From the NCBI RefSeq assembly GCF_016313185.1, contig NZ_CP066218.1, positions 2,294,001 through 2,358,000 of the forward strand: a stretch of DNA of 64,000 bases, read 5' to 3'. This stretch comes from Mycolicibacterium baixiangningiae (GTDB taxonomy: Bacteria; Actinomycetota; Actinomycetes; Mycobacteriales; Mycobacteriaceae). Made by a program: the position numbers and the translations under genes. Of the stretch, positions 19,026 to 28,135 are shown piece after piece. Each line of letters opens with the position of its first letter. Position 1 is the first letter of the stretch. The notes beneath the pieces were generated by a model. It ran no database searches and was not told where the DNA came from. It saw only the letters and a list, made by a program, of their open reading frames with translations.

Positions 19026-19159
19026 TCTCTTTCGTTCGTGGTGGCGGTGTTAACAGTTCTGTCGTGTGTTCCGGTGTGGGTGTGTGGGTAGACAAGCTGG
19101 GCGTCGACGTGGGTTCTCGTCTGCGTACGGTCGACCGGTGGGGTGCTGCAAAGCCGGGT

Positions 19160-20314
19160 TTACCAGCCCTGCGCCCGCTCCCAAGTATTGACAATGACGG
19201 GTGACGAGCCCTGCACGACGGAATACTTCGAATGTTGGATTCCCATGGCGCACGCATGGTTAGGCAAAATCCGCAATCTGGTTCCGATGGGGAGTGCCGG
19301 CAGTTCTGCGCCGCTGCCGGGCCGCACAGACAAGACGCCGTGCTCTTGGCTCGCGCCGCTCATCAGCACGTCGGGGAGTAGTTCGCCGTAAATGTCAGCG
19401 ACCAGTCCGTACCCTTGGTCGACGGCTTGGACTGCGGTTCCTCGATCACGTGAGGTTGCTGTCCACCCGCCGTCAGTCAGAATCCAACCCCTGTCGGGTC
19501 GGTGTCCGATGACACTGACCACGGCTGAGAGGGCGAGATCGTCGAGCGCGCAGACGCCAATGCCCGCCATGACCAAGTCGAAGAAGACGAAGTTCCCAGC
19601 TCGTACCTCGGTGACACCGGTCAGGTCGCGGACGGCGTGCGCGGTAGGAGTGGACCCGACGCTGACGATGGGCGCGGGGTGGCCCGCCGCGCGCAAGGTT
19701 TCGGCAACAGCAACGGCTGTTCTTCGTTCGGTTTCTGCGGCGGCGGCGCGCTCGTGTGGTGAGTAACTGAAGTAGGACTCGCCGGCGTGCGTCAACACTC
19801 CCCTCAACTCTGCACCGCCGACATTCAGAATCTCCGCGATCGTGATCGCTGCGGGATCCCCGGGGAGTACGCCTCCGCGGTGACCGTCGCAGTCGACTTC
19901 GAGGAGAGCTGGTATAGGTACACCGTAGGTCGACGACGCGTCCGCGACGGCTTGCGCTTGTTCGATGCTGTCGAGAAGCACGGTGAGGTCGACGCCCGCA
20001 CGTCGCAGGTCCACTACGCGCTGCAGCTTGTCTGGCGCAATCCCCACCGCATACAGGATGTCGGTGAAACCATCCGCGGCGAAGACTTCACCTTCGGCCA
20101 AGGTGGACACCGTGATCGGACCAGTTCGTCCGGCCCATATCTTTCGCGTGATAACCGTCGACTTCGATGTTTTCACATGGGGCCTGAGAGGGACATCGAA
20201 GCGTTCGAGGTGTGCCTGCAACCGGTCTATATTGCGGTCAATCTTCGTCTCGTCCGCCAGCAGGAACGGGGTCTGAGGGTCGAGCAAGGTCGTACGGTTC
20301 GGAGGTGTCGTCAC
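19160..20314 (-). CDS. DSD1-like PLP enzyme (D-threonine/3-hydroxy-D-aspartate aldolase type)
   Basis: 384 residues of the fold-III, alanine-racemase-like DSD1 family. The PLP lysine is in RPHVKTSK (Lys48). The barrel includes LEVDCDGHRGGV and VSVGSTPTAHAV. The C-terminal metal site is PNHACAM (His and Cys). Members cleave D-3-hydroxy amino acids (D-threonine, D-3-hydroxyaspartate to glycine plus aldehyde) or deaminate D-serine. Divergent from the DauR-like regulator, and in the same direction as HAD and the symporter, so it is probably the first gene of that transcript. Confidence 0.85.
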   Translation of the reverse strand: MTTPPNRTTLLDPQTPFLLADETKIDRNIDRLQAHLERFDVPLRPHVKTSKSTVITRKIWAGRTGPITVSTLAEGEVFAADGFTDILYAVGIAPDKLQRVVDLRRAGVDLTVLLDSIEQAQAVADASSTYGVPIPALLEVDCDGHRGGVLPGDPAAITIAEILNVGGAELRGVLTHAGESYFSYSPHERAAAAETERRTAVAVAETLRAAGHPAPIVSVGSTPTAHAVRDLTGVTEVRAGNFVFFDLVMAGIGVCALDDLALSAVVSVIGHRPDRGWILTDGGWTATSRDRGTAVQAVDQGYGLVADIYGELLPDVLMSGASQEHGVLSVRPGSGAELPALPIGTRLRILPNHACAMGIQHSKYSVVQGSSPVIVNTWERAQGW

Positions 20315-20374
20315 TACGAGGCTCTCTCTATCGAGTGGTATCGGGATCCTGTCGTGGGAATGCGACCTGCGTTA

Positions 20375-20442
20375 CATTCTGTCTAACCGACAACTGTTTG
20401 TAAAGAGCAGTGTGGACTTTGAGTAAAATCTTCGACAGAATG
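20375..20442. promoter_or_regulatory. inverted CATTCTGTC / GACAGAATG pair in the divergent promoter
   Basis: CATTCTGTC (20375-20383) and GACAGAATG (20434-20442) are perfect inverted copies 50 bases apart, lying between the DSD1-like gene (start 20314) and the regulator (start 20552). They are plausible half-sites for the DauR-like regulator controlling both directions. Confidence 0.45.
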
Positions 20443-20551
20443 AAAGGTGCCGCCCCCGGGCGCAGCCTGCCGGACCCGTCGGGGGCCGATCCAGGCCCGG
20501 ACGGGCCAGTAACGGCCCGGCGGTGCACCACACCACCGAGCTGGAGAATGA

Positions 20552-21208
20552 ATGACACCGTCGGAAACCGAGCACCTCCTGTCTGAACTCGACAAGATCG
20601 CCACCGCTGTCGGACGAACATTTCCCGGCCTGTGTGAGGTCGTCCTCCATGACTTGAGAGACTCCCTGCACACGATTCGCACCATCGAAAACAACATGTC
20701 GGGGCGCCAGCCAGGAGACTCGGCAACAGAACTCGGACTCGCCCGCATCCAGGACCCGAGCTTCCCTGCCGTGCTTCAGAACTACGCGAACAACTTCCCC
20801 GACGGCCGGGCATCGAAAAGCACCTCGATCGGCATCAAGGACAGCGACGGCAACTACATCGCCGCGCTGTGCTTGAACGTGGACGTGTCATTGCTCAGTA
20901 CTCTCAACCACCAGCTCGCTGCCCTGACCCGCATCGACGAACAGGGCACGCGAGTTCAGGAAAGCCTGCGGCCGAAGAGCCTCCAGGAGATACGCGACTT
21001 CATTGCCCGATACGCAGCCGAGCGAGGTCAGACCCCCCAGGCCTTGGATGCCGGAGCAACTCGGGCGCTCACACGCCAACTACGTGATGAGGGATACATG
21101 GACATCAAGAAGTCCGTCCCGACAGTCAGCGAGGCCATCGGCGTCTCTCGGGCGACCGTCTACAACTACCTCAAAGAGTCCACGCCCAACGAAAGCGCTA
21201 CGACATGA
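20552..21208 (+). CDS. DauR-like transcriptional regulator (YheO-type PAS plus HTH)
   Basis: 218 residues. The N-terminal YheO-type PAS-like domain (LCEVVLHDLRDSLHTIRTIE, then TSIGIKDSDGNYIAALCLNVD) senses a small molecule. The C-terminal HTH_22-type helix-turn-helix is VPTVSEAIGVSRATVYNYLK. The family includes DauR, the repressor of D-arginine catabolism, so a D-amino-acid-type inducer is plausible. Its end overlaps the start of ridA by ATGA. Divergent from the DSD1-like enzyme gene. Confidence 0.85.
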   Translation: MTPSETEHLLSELDKIATAVGRTFPGLCEVVLHDLRDSLHTIRTIENNMSGRQPGDSATELGLARIQDPSFPAVLQNYANNFPDGRASKSTSIGIKDSDGNYIAALCLNVDVSLLSTLNHQLAALTRIDEQGTRVQESLRPKSLQEIRDFIARYAAERGQTPQALDAGATRALTRQLRDEGYMDIKKSVPTVSEAIGVSRATVYNYLKESTPNESATT

Positions 21209-21579
21209 AGCAGATCAACGCTGCCGGTCTCGTCCCCCCACTGGGCAGATACAGCCACGTCACGATTGTCGGCGGAATCGCCTACATCTCCGGCCAGCTA
21301 CCCATCGACACTCACGGCGAGCCGCTCACCACCAGATCCTTCAGCGGACAGGTGAAACAAGTCCTTGCCAACGTCGATGCCTGCCTGGCCTCTGCAGGCC
21401 TGACCCGCGAAGATCTCGTGCAGGTCCGCGTGTATGTCACGAACATCGCTGACTGGGCAACCTTCGATGGCATCTACGGCGAATGGATCGGAAGCCATCG
21501 CCCCGCCCGAGCCGTTGCCGGCGTCAAAGAACTGCACTACGGGTCAGCAGTCGAAGTAGAAGCGGTCGCCCGGGCGTAA
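21205..21579 (+). CDS. RidA-family enamine/imine deaminase
   Basis: 124 residues, standard RidA length. Family features: AYISGQLPIDTHGE, the conserved Asn in VLANVDACLASAGL, VQVRVYVTNIADWATFD, and the final AVEVEAVA. The substrate-binding Arg is in HRPARAVAGV. RidA hydrolyses reactive enamines/imines made by PLP enzymes, fitting the neighbouring DSD1-like gene. The ATG overlaps the regulator's TGA, so the two are translationally coupled. Confidence 0.88.
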   Translation: MKQINAAGLVPPLGRYSHVTIVGGIAYISGQLPIDTHGEPLTTRSFSGQVKQVLANVDACLASAGLTREDLVQVRVYVTNIADWATFDGIYGEWIGSHRPARAVAGVKELHYGSAVEVEAVARA

Positions 21580-21926
21580 CCGCCTGCAGCGCTTGAGCAT
21601 CTATGCCGCCCAGCTGTCGCAGCGATGCCAGAGCCCTCAAGGCCTACCCAGGATCCGCCCGATCACCAGGGCATCCGGTCGCTTCATCTCCATCACCTGC
21701 CGCCGCATCAAAACGACCGGTTTGCCGCCGCCGGCTGGATCTCGGCCTTCGCCGCAGCAGCACACTGCGAGTCAGCCCGTGACCACTACAGGCGCCCGAG
21801 AGAGCTGGGTGATCGACCGCCCCCCAGCAGACCCAGGCCATTCCGCAGCGACCTTCGCCGACATCGCTGCCTCCGTCCCGGATGGGATTGCCGAGCGAAG
21901 GATCGCCTGGCGCACGTTACGGCGGC
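21580..21926. other. gap after ridA without a supported gene
   Basis: Several overlapping frames are open here because of high GC, but none has a start with a ribosome binding site or a recognisable domain. I see no terminator hairpin with a T-run. Confidence 0.5.
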
Positions 21927-22112
21927 GTGATCGCCAAGTATGAGTTGCCGGGAGGGGTGCCGAAGGGATGGGATGTCGTGTGCCCGCACTGGGGCATGGA
22001 GATGCCGCTGTCAACCGACCAAGCAATCTGGCTGCGTGACGCCGTCAGCTACGTCCTAGACGAGAGCAGGATCAATCGGCCAATATCACAACCAAAGCCG
22101 CTCTCCGAGTAA
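21927..22112 (+). CDS. small hypothetical protein, possibly a fragment
   Basis: A 61-codon frame from GTG 21927 encodes a plausible small soluble protein with KYELPGGVPKGWDVVCPHWG and DQAIWLRDAVSYVLDES. I do not recognise a family. The Cys and His in VCPHWG might bind metal. No good ribosome binding site is evident, and the frame is also open upstream, so this may be the end of a decayed gene. Confidence 0.35.
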   Translation: MIAKYELPGGVPKGWDVVCPHWGMEMPLSTDQAIWLRDAVSYVLDESRINRPISQPKPLSE

Positions 22113-22343
22113 GTTTTCCGACTGGCCCGCTGTCGGCGTCATCGCTGCCGCAAGCCTCCCCTTTAGTCAACACAGACCGTCGGAAACCGAACAGGCAACA
22201 TGTTGGCCGCCCTGGCCACCATCAGAGTATGTCTCGCGGGTGTTGACGTTCTCTGCGCAGATGGTGTCGATCCAGCACAGTGACGAAAAGGCCACTTGCG
22301 AGGGTGTCGCACCATCCAGTTTGAAAGTGAGTATCCGCAGGGC

Positions 22344-22853
22344 GGACATTGCGTGAGAACGCTGCAGTCGTCGGTCGTCAGCGGAAGGGGCGGCCATGAA
22401 GTCTGAAAGCCACACGGGCGCGAGGCGCGGCGGGGGACTGACCTGGTGTCGGGCGCCAGTTGTGGTCCGCACAACGGTGACGCAGTTGGAGGAACTTCGT
22501 GCTCGGGCGGTCGCCCCTGCGCAGCCTGCCAACGTTTTGGACGTCCGTGCACAACCCCGGTCAAGTTGGGGGTGACGGCGTCCGCACGCTCGATTGCTTC
22601 CGGCACTGCCCGCACTTGAAGTAGTCCACGTCTCCTTCGATCACCTGCCGATAGACGCAGGCGCGGAAAACGTTGTTACAGGGCCCGTTTTCGGTGGGAC
22701 GCGGCCAATCCTGATCGGAAGCGTTGTTGCGGTCACAGTGACGAGAAGGGGGCCAGTGCGCGGATGTCGTCGCATGCCGACTTGGCGCTCATCTCCGCAT
22801 TCATTTCGAAGTGGACATGAAAGTGAGAATCCGAAAGGTGGACATCGACTGAG
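22344..22853. repeat. right group of CTCA-N-ATGTCC repeats in a gene-free stretch
   Basis: Within 22113-22873, which holds no gene I can support, three units related to the left group occur on the minus strand: CTCACGCAATGTCC (22344-22357), CTCACTTTCATGTCC (22813-22827) and CTCAGTCGATGTCC (22840-22853). AAGTGAGAATCCG at 22821-22833 matches 15335-15347. Together with the left group they bracket the metabolic cassette. Confidence 0.5.
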
Positions 22854-22873
22854 AATGCCGATGATGCCGCAGT

Positions 22874-24068
22874 TCAGGGAGCCGGGTGTGGACAAGAAGT
22901 TTTAGAAGCCACAGCGCGGTCGAGCAGATCGGCAACCTGTGTGTGGATCCGGCCGCGGCTCATGTAGCGGTCTTGAGTCATGCTCACGTGACTGTGCCCG
23001 AGGTGATCCGCGCCGATTCGGGCAGACAAACCTTCGTCGTCGATCAGTGTCGCGACAGTCTTGCGGAAACTGTGAGTGGTGGCGTCCCCGAGGCCGAGTT
23101 CGTCACGTGCCGTGCGCCATTCCTTGGCGAAATTGTTGGGGTCGCGCAGCGTGCCGGCGGTGGACGGGAAGATGACCTCTTGTTCTCCGAGGTACGGCAG
23201 ATGTCTACGCTTCTGCAGCATCTCGATCGCGAACTTCGGTAGCGGAAGAGTCCGCCGTCCTGCGGTCGACTTGGTCTCATCGACGCGCATCAGCCCCTGT
23301 CCGGTCACGCGGATGACCTTCCCGGTGACGGCAAGCATGCCGGCCTTCTCGTCGAAGTCCGCCCACCTCAGGCCCAGGAGCTCGGAGCGGCGCAGCCCTG
23401 TGGCGACGAGCAGGGTGATCGGATCGATGAGGTCGTGCTTCTCGCAGTAGGAGGATGTCTGAATCTTGACCAGGAGGGTCCCGCAGCTGGTCCGCGGTGA
23501 GCGCGACCGCGCCCTTGGGCTGACTCTTCGATCCCAGAGGCTGGACGTCGCGCACAGGGTTGGCGCTGAGCACGCTCGACATGACGGCCAGTTGCAGTGC
23601 GCCGCGCAGCATCGTTTTGGACTGGCGGGCCATTGTGGCGCCGTGGGCGTTTCGCATGGAGCGCAGTGCGGCGTCGATGCGCGCAGGAGAGGATTCGCTG
23701 ACGCGGAGGCCGCCGATGAACTTCTTGAGCTTCGTCGTGGTGAATCGGTACGTCGACATGGTGACCGGTGACCGGCCGTCCTCAGCAAGCCGTGCGAGGT
23801 GCCGCTCGACGAGATCGCTCACTTTCGTGTGCGGTCCGATCTCTCCGTATTCGGCGAATCGCTGGCGCTCCGCGAGTGCGGCGATCAGTGCGTCCTCGGC
23901 CAGCTTGCCGTGCTGGTCGTATTCGTCCACAGGGCCGAGCTTCTGCACAAGGCGCGTGACGCCGTCGGCATCTCGGTAGCGGCACCGTGCCAGCCACACG
24001 CCGCCGCCCTTGTAAACGCGTTGGATCTTTCCGTGCGTGCCGATCCGCAGTTGAGGCCTACCGGCCAT
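22874..24068 (-). pseudogene. int: tyrosine integrase of island A, with one frameshift
   Basis: From ATG 24068 (MAGRPQLRIGTHGK) the N-terminal SAM-like DNA-binding domain is intact to about 23480. The catalytic domain continues in another frame. Removing one G from GGG at 23476-23478 joins QLRDLLVKIQ and yields about 397 residues. Catalytic residues are all present: Arg in TGLRRSELLGLRW, HSFRKT, LGHSHVS, and Tyr in DRYMSRG. It would catalyse integration at the tRNA-Met site. It lies about 9 kb from attL, which is unusual and suggests later insertion between them. It may be inactive or mis-sequenced. Confidence 0.85.
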
Positions 24069-24141
24069 GGGGCTTCCCCTCCCCGTGCCTGCCGCCGCCA
24101 TTTTGGCCGGCGATGATCAGGCGCCTACCGGATCATGTTAC

Positions 24142-24354
24142 TCAGGCGGAGTGACGCTTCGACGGGGCGAATTGATCCTCTTCCCAATCAATTACGTCGC
24201 TGAGTCGGTAACGCACGTGTCGTCCGAACTTCGCGTACCCGGGGCCAGTGCCCTTCGAGGCCCACTCGGCCGGTGTCTTCACCGGCAGTCCGTATCGGTC
24301 AGCGAGCTCGCGCCGGGTAAGCCATTTATCGCTGGTGTCATCCATGGTGGTCAC
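24142..24354 (-). CDS. excisionase-like small helix-turn-helix protein
   Basis: 70-residue protein of the AlpA/MerR-like Xis type: WLTRRELADRYGLPVKTPAEW forms the DNA-binding helix pair (cited in part), followed by GTGPGYAKFGRHVRYRLSDV, the typical wing. It lies directly upstream of the integrase on the same strand, the usual Xis-Int order. A second start three codons in (MDDTSDKW) is possible. Confidence 0.8.
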   Translation of the reverse strand: MTTMDDTSDKWLTRRELADRYGLPVKTPAEWASKGTGPGYAKFGRHVRYRLSDVIDWEEDQFAPSKRHSA

Positions 24355-24448
24355 TTCCTGTCGGCCGCCACTTCAGCGGCATTACACCACTGTAAGACCG
24401 CCCGATGACGTTCATATGCTCAAAATTTCGCGTGCACATCGACGACGT

Positions 24449-24588
24449 CTCCAATCCTCCAATCTTACCCCGCAACCCATCTCAATCTGTCCCATCACAT
24501 CCCCTATCACCACTCCTCCCTTCCCGCACCTTCCCCAAAACCCCTACACCCCTTAATATTACGGATATCCGCACCACCCAAACCCTCA
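24449..24588. other. 140-bp G-poor, C/T/A-rich stretch upstream of the relaxase; candidate oriT or origin
   Basis: In a GC-rich genome this stretch has only 6 G in 140 bases on the plus strand. It contains runs such as CATCACATCCCCTATCACC and the dyads AATATT and GGATATCC near its right end. It sits between xis and the MobF relaxase, 82 bases before the relaxase start, where origins of transfer often lie. No protein frame is supported in 24355-24669. Confidence 0.45.
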
Positions 24589-24669
24589 GAGAAACTGCAT
24601 GGCACATTTGCACAGCGGTGCGAGAATGGTTGTGGCGCAGCAAGTGCCGCCGTCGCTGATCCCGGGTGG

Positions 24670-27590
24670 ATGATTCTGATGTTGACGATCGCCAAGCTGA
24701 AGCGGTGGTCGATCAACTACTACATCGACACCGCCCAGGCCGCCGAGCGCGCCACCAAGGATCGCGCCCGCGCCGGAGGCGGACTGGGGGAGTACTACTG
24801 CGAGCACGAGACCCGGACACCGGTATGGCTACTGGCCGGTGACACCCATACGACCGCCAGACTCGTCGGGCTCACCGATCACCAGCGGGCGGGCGGTGAG
24901 GCCGACGCGGAGGTGGTGGCGCGCTGGCTCGATGACGGCGTCGGACCCAACGGTGCGCACGGGCGCACCTTCGGCGTGCGCGGTGTGCACGGTTTCGATC
25001 TGACGTTCTGCGCACCGAAGAGTGTGTCGTTGATACGCGCGCTGAAAACCGACGACGTGATCGCCAAAGCGATCGCCGACGCGCACACCACCGCACTCGC
25101 CGAGGCGATGGAGTATCTGAGCACGCACGCCGGCTACACCCGGGTACACAACCCGGTCACGGGAGAGAAGGATTTGGTGCGGCTGCCGGGATTGGTGGCG
25201 ATCGCCTATCAGCACGAGACCTCCCGGTGCGGAGATCCGCACCTGCACACCCATGTCATCGTGCCCAACCGCCAGGCGCGCGGCGACGGGCAGTTCGTCT
25301 CCATCGATGGGACGTCGCTGTATCACGAGGCCCGCGCTGCCGGAGTGATCTATCAGGCCACGCTGCGTCGCGAACTACACCGCTCCCTGGCTTTCGAGTG
25401 GGAGCCCGTGGACCCGGCGACGGGAATGGCGGAGCTGGCCGGGGTCGACCGGGACTCCATTACCGCGTGGTCGCGGCGCTCGACCGCGCTGCGCGAGTGG
25501 GCCGCCGGAAACCTCACCGTGGTGGACGGGCAGGTGTCGGCGGCGCAGCTGGCGGCCGCGCAAAAAGCCACCCGCCCATCGAAGCCGGAAGAGTTGTCCT
25601 GGGGGCAACTGCAGGAGCAGTGGGCCGCGGATGCGCGGGGGCTGCGCCTGGACCGCGCATCCTTCGACGCGGCGCGTGCGGCGCGCACTGCGCGGCGCAC
25701 ATCGGGGCGCGCGCTGTTCGATCGGGAGGACCTGGCCGAGGCGGCGGCCAATATTGAGAAGGCGGCGTTCACTCGCGCCGACTTGGTGGAGATCGTGGGC
25801 GCACAGCTGCCGGTGGACACCGCACAGTCACCGCGCGCGCTGGTCGAGGACGCGGTCGACGCGGTCGCGGTGCGCCTCACCGGGGTGCGCGCCGCACATC
25901 AGCGGGAGGGCCATGAGCGATTCACCCTGGATCAGATCCTGAATGAAGAAAAGGCGGTGCTCGATCTGGTCGATGCGCAAGAGCCGCGCTCCATGCTGTG
26001 GATCAAGCCCGAAGACACCGCCGGCCTGTCGGAGGATCAGCGCCGCGCCGTCGAGAACATCGGGCGCTCCCCATGGTTGGTGCAGCCACTGTCCGCACCT
26101 GCCGGGGCGGGCAAGACCACCACCATGCGCGCCCTCATGCCCGCGGTGCACCGCCGCTTCAACGGTCACGTCCTGGTCCTGGCCCCGACGGGGAAGGCAG
26201 TCGATGTCGCGATGCGGGAGGGGGCCGGCGACACCGGCCACACCGTCGCCAAAGCCCTACAGATGCTGCGCGACAACCAACTCGACCTGAGTCCGGCAAC
26301 GATGGTCGTCATCGACGAAGCCGCGATGGTGGGCACCGACGACCTGCGCCAACTCCTCACCGCCACCACCGCCGCCGGAGCGAAGACCGTTCTGGTGGGG
26401 GATGAGCACCAGCTCGCCCCGGTCAAAGCCCGCGGCGGCATGTTCGCCCAACTCTGCACCGACCTGCCCTGGACCCAGAAGCTCTCCGAGGTGTGGCGGA
26501 TGCGCGACCCAGACGAACGCACCGCGTCACTTGCGTTGCGCGACGGCAATCCCGCCGACGTCGCCCGCGCCGTCACTTGGTATCGCACCCATGACCGTCT
26601 TCACTGCGGAGACGCCGTCACCATGGCACACGACGCCCCCGCCGCCTACCAGACCGATCTCACCAAAGGTCATGACGCACTACTCATTTGCGACACCACC
26701 GAAATGGCCCGCGCACTCAACCAACGACTCCACGAGCAACGCATAGGACGCGACCAACCCACCCTCACTGTCGCGAATGGAGAGCAGATCGGGTTGGGGG
26801 ATCTGATCGTCAGCCGCCGCAACGACCCCAACGTCATCGTCATCGACAATCCACAAGCCACCGAGTCCGCCCCGATGGTCCGCAACGGAAACCGCTGGCG
26901 AGTCGCAGCGATCGATCCGGAGAATCACCGGATTGCTGCAGTCCGCCTCGACGATGGCGCTGGCGCAGTGTTCAGCGGCGACTATCTGCGCGAGCACATC
27001 AACCTCGGCTACGCCGTCACCGTGCACTCCGCCCAAGGCGTCACCGCCGACACCAGCCACGCCATCCCGGCGACAACGCCACCCGAAACCTGGTCTACGT
27101 CGCGATGACTCGCGGCCGCCACACCAACACTGCACGCTTTTATGAACGCTACATCGAGGACGACCAGCCCGCGCAAGGACAGATTTCGCTGGATCGTGGA
27201 AGCTCAACCCAGGCAGCACAAGTTGTGGGGATGCTACTTGCCCGCGACAACGCTCCGCAGACCGCGTACGGAGTCGCGTCCGAGGCGGACCCCGCCACAA
27301 TCCCGCGGATTGTCGAGGGATTCCTCAAGCGCCGCGCAGACGCAGCCAGATCTAGGAGGCACGGCTTCTGTGCGTGGCAGGCTGCACCGCTCGACAAGCT
27401 CATGAACTCAGTGATTCTCGCGAGCGAAGCGTTAGCTTCCGGCGTGAGTCTGAGTACAGCTTGGACCTTTGACTCACCTGGAACAGATCAGTGCTCCACT
27501 TATTGCGCGGCCGCAATCCACTCACGACCAAGGAGAAGCTGGACGCACCCGTCCCCGTCGAGGATGGCTGGCACCATTTCACAACCGTAG
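24670..27590 (+). pseudogene. MobF-family relaxase-helicase (TrwC/TraI-like), frameshifted near its 3' end
   Basis: The N-terminal TrwC relaxase domain has the catalytic tyrosines ([12 protein letters not shown]) and the three-histidine metal site [13 protein letters not shown]. The RecD2-like helicase domain has Walker [13 protein letters not shown], Walker [14 protein letters not shown] and [14 protein letters not shown]. At about 27080 one base appears lost: the frame ends at 27108, while [19 protein letters not shown] follows in another frame to 27590. The restored protein has about 970 residues, with the last about 80 looking degraded. An alternative start is ATG 24679. It would nick oriT and unwind DNA for conjugation. 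No type IV secretion or coupling gene is nearby, so the island is at most mobilizable. Confidence 0.85.
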
Positions 27591-28135
27591 GCCTGCGTGA
27601 ACTGGCCAATCCGTACATCCTGCGCGGCAATAGCACCCGTCCGACGGAAGATCGCCAGTCGGTACCTGTCCACGCTATGCGCATCCAGATCGTCTGCCGC
27701 GCAATTCTGTGACTACCTTGTCGGTTCCGGAGCAGGCTGCTCAGGATTCGACCGGAGCTGACACTACCTCCCAAATTTCTCACTCCGGCGCACTCAAGGC
27801 CGTTCGGAAGTGCTGGGAGCGGCAGCTATATCAAGGCAGAGGATCGCAAACAAATATCCGGGGAGAAAGATCTACCGGGCCGCAAGAGCTGAAGGGGACT
27901 GCTAACGGGTGCAGCTGAGCGTCAACGTGATCGAAGCTGCTGCCCCCAGATCGCTGGCTAGCGCCATTGATGCTAAGAAGCGGGGGAACATCTTCGTTGT
28001 GGCGGTCCCCCGGGAAAGGTCCTGAGCCGGGATCGCTCGGCAGTGCGGGCAGGGCCTTTATGGAGGTCTCTATAGTTGCTCGCGCACCAGGCTGCCTGCA
28101 ACAGTTTGTCCATCCGCTGGTGTATAGATATTGCC
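27591..28135. other. gap without a supported gene
   Basis: Short frames occur but none has a domain, a good start or consistent codon use. Base composition is lower in GC than the core, in keeping with acquired or decayed DNA after the relaxase. Confidence 0.5.
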
